Numbered from the stretch's first letter, positions 9,191-18,448 are shown. The stretch is 64,000 nucleotides of DNA from Saccharopolyspora erythraea (GCF_018141105.1 NZ_CP054839.1:3100001-3164000); one strand, 5' to 3'. The notes: a model not told the origin generated them from the sequence alone. A program made the numbers and translations.

Positions 9191-10345
9191 GTGAAGACCC
9201 CTCTCTACATCTCCGGGTTGGGCAGTCACCTCCCGGACGTCATGAGCGCGGAACGCGCGGTCGAACTCGGGCTGTACGACCCGGAGGACTACGAGTGGTA
9301 CGGCTGGACCGGCGCCACTGTCGCCGGCGACCTGTCCGCACCCGACATGGCGGTCCTGGCAGCCCGCGAAGCCATCGAGCGCTCCGGGCGAGCTCCTCAC
9401 GACATCGACCTGCACATGCACTCGGGCAGCTGGAAGCAAGGGCCGGTGGGATGGTCGGCACACCAGTACGTCCTGCGCAACATCACCGACCGCGACATCC
9501 CCTCGTACAACGTCTGGCAGGCGTGCAACGGAACGATGAGCGGGATGGAGCTGGCGGCGTCCTACCTAATGGCCGTCCCGGAGCGGACCGAGGCGTTGCT
9601 CACCGGCGCGGACAACCTCGGCACACCGGACTTCAACCGCTGGTCCTTCGGTCTGCAGAACGGTGTCCTCGGCGACGGCGCCACGGCTGTCCTGCTGTCC
9701 AAGCACGAGGGCTTCGCGCGGCTCATGGCGATCAAGACGGTCTCCACGTCGGATCTCGAACATCTCTACCGCGGTGAAGAACCCCTCGTCCCCACCGCAA
9801 TCGACAACCGCACGAAGGTCGACTTCAGGGAACGCATGGCCGCGGTCGGCGAAGGCGCCGCCGTCGAATGGATGGTGACCCGCCAGGGTGATCTCCGCGC
9901 CGAGACCGCGCTGGCGACGTTGGCCGAAGCAGGCATCGGACCCGAAGACGTCACCCGCGTCACGCACGTGTTCACCGCCAGGGACGCCTACCTGAAAGTC
10001 ATCCTGGACCCGATCGGCGTCGATCCGGACAAAGGCCTCGGAGACTTCGGCCACGGGTGGGGACACCTCACGGTCAACGACCAGATCATGGGCTTGGAGC
10101 ACCTGGTGGAAACGGGCCAGGTCGGACCGGGCGATCACGTGCTCATGGTCGGCCACGGAGGCGGTACGACGATCACCATCATCGTCGTCCGGATCGAGTA
10201 CAGCCCCGCGTGGTCGTCTCGAAACCCGTCACCGGCGAACACGACGCAGCCCGCGAAGGCCGCGTCTGGGACTTCCAGCTACCAGCGGATCCGCATCGCA
10301 CCCAACGTGGCCTCCGGCCAAGCGCGTCTGGAGGACGGTCAGTGA
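9191..10345 (+). CDS. KAS III-like (thiolase-fold) acyltransferase
   Basis: 384 residues from a GTG with AGGAAGG upstream. The thiolase fold is recognisable, with Cys112 in WQACNGT as nucleophile and a C-terminal GDHVLMVGHGGG loop. The usual FabH His and Asn motifs are changed: where Asn is expected the sequence reads FGHGWGH. Such variation is typical of KAS III-like enzymes that catalyse acyl transfer or unusual condensations (CerJ/DpsC-like) rather than fatty-acid initiation. The last 50 or so residues (after about 335) are Ser/Pro/Ala-rich and look like a non-conserved tail. Its stop overlaps the decarboxylase start. A plausible job is loading a starter on the PKS or moving the finished acyl chain to the arsono-alcohol; this is inference. 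Confidence 0.85.
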   Translation: MKTPLYISGLGSHLPDVMSAERAVELGLYDPEDYEWYGWTGATVAGDLSAPDMAVLAAREAIERSGRAPHDIDLHMHSGSWKQGPVGWSAHQYVLRNITDRDIPSYNVWQACNGTMSGMELAASYLMAVPERTEALLTGADNLGTPDFNRWSFGLQNGVLGDGATAVLLSKHEGFARLMAIKTVSTSDLEHLYRGEEPLVPTAIDNRTKVDFRERMAAVGEGAAVEWMVTRQGDLRAETALATLAEAGIGPEDVTRVTHVFTARDAYLKVILDPIGVDPDKGLGDFGHGWGHLTVNDQIMGLEHLVETGQVGPGDHVLMVGHGGGTTITIIVVRIEYSPAWSSRNPSPANTTQPAKAASGTSSYQRIRIAPNVASGQARLEDGQ

Positions 10346-11466
10346 TTGCAGCCGAACTGTTCTGCGACGAGCTGGCACAACGCGGGTTCACCGTTGCCAG
10401 TGGTGTCCCGTGTTCGTTCTTCGGCGGTCCGATCGCGCTGCTGAGCCGGACACCGGGCAGCTACGTCCCGGCTGCCAACGAAGGGGCCGCCTTGGCCACC
10501 GCGGCCGGCGTGGCACTGGCCGGAGGACGTGCCTACGTCATGCTGCAGAACTCCGGGCTGGGCAACCTGGTCAACCCGCTCACGTCGCTGGTGATGACCT
10601 ACCAGGTCCCGGTCCTCACCTTCGTGAGCCTCCGCGGATGGCCGGACCCTGCCGATGACGAGCCGCAGCACGAGGTGATGGGTGGTCTCACCCATCCCTT
10701 GCTGGACCTGCTCGGCCTTCCGCACTGGCGGTTGGGCGCTGACGACGGTCCGGAGCGATTCGCCGAGATCCTCGGAGCCGCAGAGGCCACCTTGGAAAAG
10801 GGACAGGCACCGTTCGTGCTCGTCGAGAAGGGAGCGGTGGGCAAGGCCGCAGGGCCTGTCCCGGCCGAGGACGAGGGCCGGCTCGACAGCGCCGAGGTCG
10901 TTCGGCTGGTGTCGAAGCTGGCCGATGGCGATCCGGTCGTCGCGACCACTGGCTACACCGGGCGCGAGTTGTTCGGTATCGACGACCAACCCCGGAACTT
11001 CTACATGCAGGGCTCGATGGGACACGCCTCGTCGATCGCTCTCGGGGTCGCCATGGCGGAACCGGAACGCACCGTCGTGGTCCTCGACGGTGATGGCGCC
11101 GTCCTGATGCACATGGGCACGCTCTCGTCGATCAGCGACCAAGCTCCGGCGAATCTGGTCCACGTCGTCCTGGACAACGGCATTCATGAGTCGACGGGTG
11201 GGCAACGGACCACCTCGACAGCGACACGGATCGAGGAAGTTGCTGTGGCGGCCGGATACCGGACGGCACACCGGTGCCACAGCCTCGACGAGGTGCGGAC
11301 ACGCTTCGAGGAGGCACGCAGGGCGCCCGGACCGCATCTGGTGTTGATCCCGACGAAGCGGCGCACAGGGGCGGTGCCACCCCGCGCAACCAACACGCAC
11401 ACCCCTGAAGCCATCCGGGATCGCTTCTCGGCTGCATTGAGGAAAGCCGCGCCGCCTTCGTTCTGA
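10342..11466 (+). CDS. Phosphonopyruvate-decarboxylase family TPP enzyme; candidate arsonopyruvate decarboxylase
   Basis: 374 residues from a GTG overlapping the upstream stop (GTGA). It combines both halves of the family in one chain: the N-terminal pyrimidine-binding part with the active-site Glu in AANEGAAL, and the C-terminal TPP-binding part with GDGAVLMHMG and a downstream VLDNG. STGGQRT and TGYTGREL are characteristic of Ppd (AepY/Fom2) proteins. Known members convert phosphonopyruvate to phosphonoacetaldehyde. With the AroA-like and iPGM-like genes upstream, the likely substrate is the arsenic analogue, giving arsonoacetaldehyde. Sulfopyruvate decarboxylase is a related alternative, but nothing else here points to sulfonates. 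Confidence 0.92.
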   Translation: MIAAELFCDELAQRGFTVASGVPCSFFGGPIALLSRTPGSYVPAANEGAALATAAGVALAGGRAYVMLQNSGLGNLVNPLTSLVMTYQVPVLTFVSLRGWPDPADDEPQHEVMGGLTHPLLDLLGLPHWRLGADDGPERFAEILGAAEATLEKGQAPFVLVEKGAVGKAAGPVPAEDEGRLDSAEVVRLVSKLADGDPVVATTGYTGRELFGIDDQPRNFYMQGSMGHASSIALGVAMAEPERTVVVLDGDGAVLMHMGTLSSISDQAPANLVHVVLDNGIHESTGGQRTTSTATRIEEVAVAAGYRTAHRCHSLDEVRTRFEEARRAPGPHLVLIPTKRRTGAVPPRATNTHTPEAIRDRFSAALRKAAPPSF

Positions 11467-11552
11467 TCGCAGACGGCATCTCAGCACCGTTCGGAAGATC
11501 CGTCACGCCCCGTACCCGCGTCAGGCGAGAAGTCAACACCATTGGAGGGACT

Positions 11553-12470
11553 GTGCGTAGAGCTGGCCTGGACCAACGTCTCCTCGAGCGCTTGGACCGG
11601 TTGCGGCCGCGGAGGGCAGCGCTTCGAGCTGTTGCCGTCGGCACCGTGATCGCCATCGCAGGGTTGACCGGCTGTGCCGGGGACGACGGGACTCTTCGGG
11701 TCAGCGGATCCACGACCGTCAATCCGGTAGTGGCCGACTCGGCGAACGTCCTCCGCGGCAGAGGACTGACGGTCACACTGGACACGCAGGGCGGGTCGGC
11801 AGGCGGCCTGGCACAACTCGCCAGTGGCCAGATCGACGTGGCGATGAGTTCGAAGCCACTCGGTGACGCCGACCGCAAGCGCTACTCGAACGCAGAACTG
11901 GTGGCAACGGAGATCGGACGGGACGCGGTCGCGATCGTCATCCACCGCGAGGTCTACGACGCCGGCGTGCGATCGCTGACCCGCGACCAGGTGCAGCGGC
12001 TCTTCGAAGGAAAAGTCACCAACTGGAGTGAACTGGGCGGCCCGAACCTCCCCGTGTACGTATACAACAAGGAGCCCGGGCGCGGTACCCGCGAAGTCCT
12101 CGACAAGTTCTTGTACGGCGACGAAGCGGGAGCGCCGCCGGACCCGGTGGGTGGGAACTACGCCATCGTTGGTGGCAACGAAGAGACCCGCACCAAACTC
12201 GCCACAACACCCGGCGCGGTCGCCCCGCTCTCGGTCGCGTTCACCGAAGGTCAGCCGGAACTCGCAGTCGTCTCGGTCGAAGGCGCGCTCCCCAGCGGTG
12301 AAGACGTGAGATCCGGCAAGTACCCGCTGGCCCGACCGCTCCTGCTGGTCACTGACGGTCCACCTGAGGGCAACGTGCGCACTCTCATCGACTTCGTCGT
12401 CTCCCCGGAAGGACAGCGCTTCGTCACCGGACACGGCTACCTCGACCTCGCGAAGCTGGGAGTGCAGTGA
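11553..12470 (+). CDS. PstS-like phosphate/arsenate-binding lipoprotein
   Basis: 305 residues from GTG 11553 with GGAGGG upstream. A basic N-terminus and hydrophobic stretch end in a lipobox (GLTGC), so it should be anchored outside the membrane. The binding protein has SGSTTVNP, the oxyanion-binding start typical of PstS, and a second ligand patch PGRGTRE. It begins 86 bp after the decarboxylase gene and overlaps the fused permease gene by 4 bp. Pst proteins bind phosphate and usually also arsenate. Inside this operon it probably feeds arsenate to the pathway, but phosphate uptake cannot be excluded. Confidence 0.88.
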   Translation: MRRAGLDQRLLERLDRLRPRRAALRAVAVGTVIAIAGLTGCAGDDGTLRVSGSTTVNPVVADSANVLRGRGLTVTLDTQGGSAGGLAQLASGQIDVAMSSKPLGDADRKRYSNAELVATEIGRDAVAIVIHREVYDAGVRSLTRDQVQRLFEGKVTNWSELGGPNLPVYVYNKEPGRGTREVLDKFLYGDEAGAPPDPVGGNYAIVGGNEETRTKLATTPGAVAPLSVAFTEGQPELAVVSVEGALPSGEDVRSGKYPLARPLLLVTDGPPEGNVRTLIDFVVSPEGQRFVTGHGYLDLAKLGVQ

Positions 12471-14269
12471 CGGCCGCGACCATCGAGGCGGATCGGACCG
12501 GGTTCGGTAGCACCCGGTCTCGACCGCGGCGGGCTCGTTGGCTCCTGCTAGCCGTCGGCATCGGCGCCGCGGGTGTCGGTGCCGCGGCTCTCCTACCTGC
12601 TGTGTTCATCGTTCTCGGGATGACCTCGGGGCCGGTGGATTGGTGGGCGATGCTCACCGGCGAGATCTGGAGCCCGCAGCGCGGCCATTTCGGAGCGGTC
12701 GCGATGCTGTGGGGCACGGCCGTGGTCAGCGTGCTCGCCCTGCTCATCGCTCTTCCCATCGGGTGGTCGGCGTCGCTTGCCCTGCATGAGCTGACGCCGA
12801 CGCGCTGGCGTCGCAGGTTGCGCAGCGGAATCGAGGTGCTCGCGGCCGTGCCCTCGATCGTCTACGGCCTGCTCGGCGTCGCGCTGATTCGGCCACTGGT
12901 GAGCGGGCTGTTCGACGTGCCCGGTGGGGACAGCCTGTTGGCCGCAGGTCTGCTGCTCGGTGTGATGGTCATTCCGACGGTCGTCTCGGTCTCCGTCGAC
13001 GCCCTCGCGGATGTCCCGAACGACGTCCGCGAGAGCGCGGCAGCACTCGGGTTGACACGCATCGAGGTGATCCGATCGGCTGTCGTCCCGCTGGCGCGCG
13101 GCGGAATGCTGGCCGGAGCGGTGCTCGGATTCGCACGAGCGCTGGGCGAGACGATCGCGATCTTCCTGGTGATCGGCCGCGCGGATGGCCAGGTGGTCGG
13201 GCTGGGGAACTTCTTCGAGTCGCTGATCAGGCCCGGGCAGACGATCACGACCAAGCTCGGTGGGCCTGAGCCGATGCTCGCCGGAACTGCCGGCGACCAC
13301 TGGGCCTCGCTGTGCGCACTCGGTGCGATCCTGCTCTGCATCGTCGCCGCGGTCACACTGCTCGCTCAATCAAGAAGGCTGAACCGGCCTGGCAACTCCC
13401 GCCGCACGAGTCCACGCGCGTCCTCGTTCCGGTTCACGTGGGACCGTGCGGCGGTCACCGTGCTCCGCACGTTGATGGCCGTGCCGATCCTGCTCGCTGT
13501 CGGCATCGCGGTCGCGATCGTGAGCCGCGGCCTGCACGCCTTGAACCCCGCGTTCTGGTTCACGCCGTCGGTCGGGGCGAGTGGCGGGGGCGTGCGCAAC
13601 CAGATCCTCGGAACGTTGCTGCTCGTCGGGACCGCGGGTGTCATCGCGGCCTTCCTCGGACTCGCTCTCGGCCTGCTCATGGCGGAGTTCGCAAGCCCCC
13701 GCGCCGAACGATGGCTTCGGACCATGACGGTCACGCTCGGTGGTGTCCCCACGATCCTGCTCGGACTTGCCGGTTACTGGTTTTTCAGCTCGACCCTGGG
13801 CTGGTCGAAAAGCTGGCTTGCGGGCGCGGTGCTGCTGGCAATCGTCGCCACACCCGTGGTCGCACTCGCTGTGGCGACGCAGGTGGCCGCGTTGCCGGCG
13901 GGCAGGCGCGAGACCGCCCAAGCGTTGGGCCTGCGCCAAAGCCAAGTCGTTCGCGCCGTGGTGATACCGCACGCACGTCCAGCACTGATCACCGGACTAC
14001 TCCTTGGACTTGCGCGCGCAGCGGGAGAGACCGCCCCGCTGCTGTTCACCGCAACCGTCTTCGCCGGAGCGAGTGCCTTACCGACGGGCGTGGCTGACGC
14101 ACCCGTGGTCAGCCTCCCGACGCACGTGTTCACCCTCGCCCAGGACGCCGCCGACCCGGCCGCGCTGCAAGCCGCCTGGGGCGGAGCCACCGTGCTGGTC
14201 GTGATCGTGGTGGTGCTCCTCGCAGCGGCGATCCCGGCTCGTCGACGTCTGGAAGGGGAGCGCTCATGA
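12467..14269 (+). CDS. Fused PstC-PstA phosphate-type ABC permease
   Basis: 600 residues, about the sum of the PstC and PstA subunits. Two permease halves are evident, each with several hydrophobic segments and its own EAA-type loop contacting the ATPase: RESAAALGLTRIEVIRSAVVP around residue 190 and RETAQALGLRQSQVVRAVVIP around residue 485. RALGETIAI and RAAGETAPL follow the loops and are Pst hallmarks. A polar linker joins the halves near residue 310. Most bacteria encode them separately. The start (GTG) overlaps pstS and the stop overlaps the ATPase gene, so the four components are translated together. Confidence 0.9.
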   Translation: MTAATIEADRTGFGSTRSRPRRARWLLLAVGIGAAGVGAAALLPAVFIVLGMTSGPVDWWAMLTGEIWSPQRGHFGAVAMLWGTAVVSVLALLIALPIGWSASLALHELTPTRWRRRLRSGIEVLAAVPSIVYGLLGVALIRPLVSGLFDVPGGDSLLAAGLLLGVMVIPTVVSVSVDALADVPNDVRESAAALGLTRIEVIRSAVVPLARGGMLAGAVLGFARALGETIAIFLVIGRADGQVVGLGNFFESLIRPGQTITTKLGGPEPMLAGTAGDHWASLCALGAILLCIVAAVTLLAQSRRLNRPGNSRRTSPRASSFRFTWDRAAVTVLRTLMAVPILLAVGIAVAIVSRGLHALNPAFWFTPSVGASGGGVRNQILGTLLLVGTAGVIAAFLGLALGLLMAEFASPRAERWLRTMTVTLGGVPTILLGLAGYWFFSSTLGWSKSWLAGAVLLAIVATPVVALAVATQVAALPAGRRETAQALGLRQSQVVRAVVIPHARPALITGLLLGLARAAGETAPLLFTATVFAGASALPTGVADAPVVSLPTHVFTLAQDAADPAALQAAWGGATVLVVIVVVLLAAAIPARRRLEGERS

Positions 14270-14985
14270 ATGCTGTGGAAGTACGCGACCTCACCGTGTA
14301 CAAGGACAAACGTCCGCTGGTCGGGCCGGTCTCGTTCGCCGTGCCCGACGACGCCGCGGTGGGTCTGTGCGGCTCGTCCGGGGCGGGGAAGTCGACGGTG
14401 CTGAGGGCTCTCGTCGGCTTGCTGCCCGGCGCACTGCACGCGGACGGCAGCGCTCGTGTTCTCGACACCGAGGTCGTCGGCCAGCGACCTGCGGTACTCG
14501 CGGACCTTCGGGCGCGCGCGGTACTCGTGCCGCAGGTGCCCGTTGTGTTCCCTGACAGCATCCTGGCGAACGCGCTGTTCGGCATCAGGCACGTGGTCCG
14601 AGCTTCGCGCAGCCAGCTGCATCAGCGTGCCAAGACCGCGCTGGTCGAGGTCGGTCTGTGGGACGAAGTGGCGGACCGGCTGCATTCGCCGGCCGTCGAG
14701 CTCTCGGTCGGACAGCGCCAGCGACTGGCGTTGGCGCGAGCGTTGGCCTTGGATCCTCGGGTCATCCTGCTGGACGAGCCGACGAGCGCCCTCGACGAAG
14801 CCTCGGTCGCCGAGGTCGAGAAGACTCTGCAGCGCCTGGTCGGACAGCGGGCGCTGCTGGTGGTCTCGCACGACATGGGCCAGTTGAGCCGCCTGTGCGC
14901 GGAGACCGTGTCGCTGGGAATGCGGGAAGTCCCGGGCGCGACGGCGTTGGAAACCGCATCAGCAACTGATCGAGGAGTGTCGTGA
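14266..14985 (+). CDS. PstB-like ABC transporter ATPase
   Basis: 239 residues, a little short for PstB. It contains Walker A (GSSGAGKST), the Q-loop (VPQVPVVF), signature (LSVGQRQR in place of LSGGQ), Walker B (VILLDEP) and the switch His (VVSHD). ATGA overlap with the fused permease gene upstream and GTGA overlap with the binding protein downstream place it as motor of the PstS/PstCA system. The Gly-to-Val change in the signature is unusual but lies at a tolerant position; the enzyme is probably active. Confidence 0.88.
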   Translation: MNAVEVRDLTVYKDKRPLVGPVSFAVPDDAAVGLCGSSGAGKSTVLRALVGLLPGALHADGSARVLDTEVVGQRPAVLADLRARAVLVPQVPVVFPDSILANALFGIRHVVRASRSQLHQRAKTALVEVGLWDEVADRLHSPAVELSVGQRQRLALARALALDPRVILLDEPTSALDEASVAEVEKTLQRLVGQRALLVVSHDMGQLSRLCAETVSLGMREVPGATALETASATDRGVS

Positions 14986-15887
14986 CCGTGTTGAGCACCA
15001 TGAGAAGACGAACCGTTGCAGCCATCGGGGCTGCGATCGCCGTGCTCGGCGTTGCCGCGTGCGGGCCCAGCGCCGCGGAGACCGGTGACGATGCCCTCGT
15101 CTTCGGCATCATCCCGTACGAGAACTCCAGCTCGGTGGGGCAGAACTACCAGCCGATCGTCGACCTGATCGGCAGGGAGACCGGAAAGCGGATCCAGGTC
15201 GAAACGGTCACCGACTACGCCGCATTGATCGAAGGCCAGCGGGCCGGCACCATCGACCTCGCATTCTACGGAGGGATCTCCTACGTCCTGGCCAAGGACT
15301 CCGGCGCCGGAATCCAGCCGGTCGCGGTTCCGGTGCTCGAACGGGGTGCGCCCTCCGGCTATCACTCGTACGTGATCGCCAAGGCCGGAAGCGGCATCGC
15401 CTCGCTGGCAGATCTGCGAGGCAAGCGCGTGTGCTTCGTCGACCCCAATTCCACGTCCGGATATCTCTACCCGCTCGGCGGCCTCGCCGAGGCCGGCCTA
15501 CGGGAGGGCGACTACACCCCTCAGTACGCCGGCGGACATGATGCGTCGGTCCTCGCGGTCCGCGACGGTGACTGCGATGCTGGTGCCGTCAACGATGTCA
15601 TGCTGGAGAAGATCCTTCCGAAGCAGGGAGAAATCGATCCTGGGGCGTTCGTGAAGATCTGGACCTCTCAGCCGATCGTCAATCCGCCGCTTGCGATTTC
15701 GGAGAGGGTGGACCCGCAACTGCGCGAGACCATCACCAAGGTCGTCGCGGAGAAGGGCAACGCCGACGCGTTGAAGGTCAAGGACATCGCCGGGTTCTGG
15801 GGGTTCGTGCCGGTCGACGACCAGGCTTTCGAACCGATCCGCGACGTCTGCCGCGTGACCGGTGCGCAGATCTGCAAGACCGGCTGA
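14982..15887 (+). CDS. phnD: PhnD-type phosphonate/oxyanion-binding lipoprotein
   Basis: 301 residues. The signal peptide ends in a lipobox (GVAAC). The mature part resembles PhnD: LVFGIIPYENSSSV at its start, an AFYGGISYVLA segment, and CFVDPNSTSGYLYP, the loop that contacts the phosphonate group in family members. A GTG at 14988 is an alternative start. It is coupled to the preceding ATPase gene, so the two importers are expressed as one unit. In a cluster likely to make organoarsenicals it may bind arsonates, arsenate, phosphite-like anions or phosphonates; the sequence alone cannot decide. Confidence 0.88.
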   Translation: MTVLSTMRRRTVAAIGAAIAVLGVAACGPSAAETGDDALVFGIIPYENSSSVGQNYQPIVDLIGRETGKRIQVETVTDYAALIEGQRAGTIDLAFYGGISYVLAKDSGAGIQPVAVPVLERGAPSGYHSYVIAKAGSGIASLADLRGKRVCFVDPNSTSGYLYPLGGLAEAGLREGDYTPQYAGGHDASVLAVRDGDCDAGAVNDVMLEKILPKQGEIDPGAFVKIWTSQPIVNPPLAISERVDPQLRETITKVVAEKGNADALKVKDIAGFWGFVPVDDQAFEPIRDVCRVTGAQICKTG

Positions 15888-15938
15888 CGGGACTGTCGGG
15901 CAGGTCCAGCGTTGAGCAGCGAAGCAGATTGAGGCCAG

Positions 15939-16736
15939 ATGGAAACCGATCAGCAGCCGGTGGTGCGGCTCAGGAACGTGACCAAGCAGTTCACGCCTGC
16001 GGTGACCGCACTGAGCGGAGTCACCCTGGAAGTCGCACCCGCGGAGATCGTCGTGCTCTTGGGACTCTCCGGCTCCGGGAAGTCCACGCTGCTCCGGCAC
16101 GTCAACGGTCTGCACCAGCCGACGTCGGGCACCGTGTCGGTGCTCGGAACGGATGTGGGGGCGGCGGACGAACGCACGCTGCGAGGGGTGCGCCGGCGCA
16201 TCGGGTTCATCTTCCAGCAGTTCCAGCTGGTCGGGCGGCTCAGCGTGCTCGAAAACGTCTGCAGCGGAGCACTTGGCCGGCTGGCCGGGCCCCGTCTCGG
16301 TTTGTTCAGCTATTCCAAGGAGCTGCGCAGGGAAGCGCTCGAGCACATCGACCGCGTTGGTCTCGCCGGGCAGGTTTTCCAGCGGACGGACACGCTCTCC
16401 GGCGGTCAGCAGCAGCGTGTCGCCGTGGCTCGGGCCCTCATGCAACGGCCCCAGATCTTGCTCGCCGACGAGCCGGTGGCCTCGTTGGACCCCGAGTCCG
16501 CCCAGACCGTGATGCGCTTGATCCGGAACATCGCGATCGAGGACGGCCTGACGGTGCTCTGCAGCCTGCACCAGGTCGACCTGGCGCTGTCCTGGGCTGA
16601 TCGCATCATCGGCCTCCGAGACGGGCAGATCGTCATGGAAGGGACAGCTGACGAGCTCGACACCGACGCGGCGATGAAGGTGTACGACCGCGTCGGGCCC
16701 CGGCCGGTGGCGCACACCCCGCGAAGCCGCGCATGA
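15939..16736 (+). CDS. phnC: PhnC-type ABC transporter ATPase
   Basis: 265 residues, the normal PhnC length. Walker A is GLSGSGKST, the Q-loop FQQFQLVGRLSVLENV is typical of PhnC, the signature is LSGGQQQR, Walker B is ILLADEP and the switch His lies in SLHQVDLAL. It starts 51 bp after phnD and overlaps the fused phnE by 4 bp (ATGA). It powers the PhnD-dependent importer. Confidence 0.92.
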   Translation: METDQQPVVRLRNVTKQFTPAVTALSGVTLEVAPAEIVVLLGLSGSGKSTLLRHVNGLHQPTSGTVSVLGTDVGAADERTLRGVRRRIGFIFQQFQLVGRLSVLENVCSGALGRLAGPRLGLFSYSKELRREALEHIDRVGLAGQVFQRTDTLSGGQQQRVAVARALMQRPQILLADEPVASLDPESAQTVMRLIRNIAIEDGLTVLCSLHQVDLALSWADRIIGLRDGQIVMEGTADELDTDAAMKVYDRVGPRPVAHTPRSRA

Positions 16737-18448
16737 AGACCGTGACCGCTGGACCTCACATGGCCCAAAAGCCGGACGTGTCGAGAAACGCGGGGCTCCG
16801 CCCGCCTGCTCCGCCGACTACCGTCGCCGCCCTCGTACTGGTCTTTCTGGTCGGGCTCGGTATCTGGTCGCTGGTCGACCTCCGCATCAACATCGCCACT
16901 CTTCTCGACAGCTACGGCAACGCGATCGGCTTCCTCCGTCGAATCTGGCCGCTGGAGTTCCCGCCACTCTCCGACGTCGTGCGCCAGGTGGGGATGACGC
17001 TGTCCGTCGTGCTGCTCGCCACCCTCCTCTCGGTGCTGCTGAGCATCCCGTTGGCGGTCGCCGCCGCAGCGAACACCAAGCGGACCGAAGTCGGCCGGAT
17101 GTGCGCACGCGCGGGCATCGTCGTCGCCCGGGTCGTGCCGGACGTCGTGATGGCGATCGTCTTTGTCCGGTTCTTCGGGCTCGGTGTGCTGCCGGGTGTG
17201 CTGGCCATGGGGCTTCATTCCGTCGGCATGATCGGCAAGCTCTACGCCGATGCGCTCGAGCAGATCGATCCTGGTCCACGCGAAGCGCTCCGCGCTGCCG
17301 GGGCGAGCCGAGCGCAGCAACTCTGGACGGGGGTGTTCCCGCTCGTTCTGCCTGCGTTCGTGGCAGTCGGCCTGCATCGTTTCGACATCAACTTGCGGAT
17401 TTCGGCGATCCTGGGGTTCGTCGGGGTGGCCGGGATCGGTATGGAGATGTCGGAAGCCTTCGCGCGCCTGAACTTCGCCCTGGGCGTGGCGTGGGCTCTC
17501 ATCCTGCTGACCCTGTGCGTGCTTGTGGAATGGATTTCGGCAACGCTACGCCGGGCGCTGCTGCGGGACACCACCCGCGAGGGGGCCAGGCCGAAAGCCC
17601 TCAGCGCTCGGATCCCGCGGGGCGACTCGGCTGCGGTGGGGACGAGCCGGAGCTCGCGGGGACTGCCCAGCGTGTCGCCACCCTGGTCGGCCAGGCGGGT
17701 TCGCAGGTATCTCTACGGCGGTCTGTCTGTGGCAGCCGTGTTGTGGGCGCTTGTGGGCAGCGGTGTGCTCGATAGCCAGGCCAGAGGTGGTATCGCAGGT
17801 CTTCTCACCACACTCGGGCATTTCTGGCCGCCGGGAGCCGCAGGCGCAATGGACGAGCTGATGGAGGCACTGCGGCTGACCATCCAGATCGGCTGCGCGG
17901 CAACCTTGATCGGTGCCATGCTGGCCATCCCGGCGGGCTCGCTCGCCGCCAGGAACGTCGCTCCCAGCCGACGGGTATACCTGCTCTTCCGTGGGGCAAT
18001 CCTGATGATTCGCGCGATGCCCGAGCTCGTTCTGGCGATCGTCCTGGTGGTCATCGTGGGGCTCGGCCCGGTTGCGGGAACGCTGGCGTTGGCCATCGGA
18101 GCGACAGGGCTTCTGGGCAAGCTCGTGGCTGATTCCCTGGAAGAGGTGGATCCGGGGCCAGGGGAGGCTCTGCGCGCAACCGGTGCCTCGCGGCTTCAGG
18201 TCTACGTCGCCGCCACACTGCCCCAAGCCCTGGGCGCAGTCGTGGGTGACACCCTCTACCAGCTCGACGTCAACATCCGTGCCGCCACGCTCCTGGGCAT
18301 CGTCGGCGGCGGTGGAGTCGGCTTCTTCCTGCTGCAGTCGACGCGGACACGCGAGTACGAGGTCGTCACCCTCATCATGCTCATGACGTTCGCGGTCGTT
18401 CTCGTCCTGGAACTGACGGCGATGTGGCTGCGGCGGCTGCTCCGGTGA
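16733..18448 (+). CDS. phnE: Fused PhnE-PhnE phosphonate-type ABC permease
   Basis: 571 residues, twice the usual PhnE size. Two homologous permease halves are present. Each has a comparable EAA loop: ALEQIDPGPREALRAAGASR around residue 190 and SLEEVDPGPGEALRATGASR around residue 475, and each ends with FDINLRISAILG- or LDVNIRAATLLG-like segments. The linker around 280-325 is Arg/Ser-rich. PhnE normally homodimerises, so a covalent dimer is plausible. Last gene of the operon; its 3' end is 3 bp from the end of the convergent acyl-CoA dehydrogenase gene, with no room for a separate terminator. Confidence 0.92.
   Translation: MKTVTAGPHMAQKPDVSRNAGLRPPAPPTTVAALVLVFLVGLGIWSLVDLRINIATLLDSYGNAIGFLRRIWPLEFPPLSDVVRQVGMTLSVVLLATLLSVLLSIPLAVAAAANTKRTEVGRMCARAGIVVARVVPDVVMAIVFVRFFGLGVLPGVLAMGLHSVGMIGKLYADALEQIDPGPREALRAAGASRAQQLWTGVFPLVLPAFVAVGLHRFDINLRISAILGFVGVAGIGMEMSEAFARLNFALGVAWALILLTLCVLVEWISATLRRALLRDTTREGARPKALSARIPRGDSAAVGTSRSSRGLPSVSPPWSARRVRRYLYGGLSVAAVLWALVGSGVLDSQARGGIAGLLTTLGHFWPPGAAGAMDELMEALRLTIQIGCAATLIGAMLAIPAGSLAARNVAPSRRVYLLFRGAILMIRAMPELVLAIVLVVIVGLGPVAGTLALAIGATGLLGKLVADSLEEVDPGPGEALRATGASRLQVYVAATLPQALGAVVGDTLYQLDVNIRAATLLGIVGGGGVGFFLLQSTRTREYEVVTLIMLMTFAVVLVLELTAMWLRRLLR

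Noticed and set aside
1..18448. Phosphonate antibiotic cluster
   Set aside because: Ppd and Phn-type genes suggest it at first, but no PEP mutase is visible, and the AroA-like plus iPGM-like pair with an adjoining arsenic island fits an arseno-organic pathway better. Kept open until the upstream DNA is seen.
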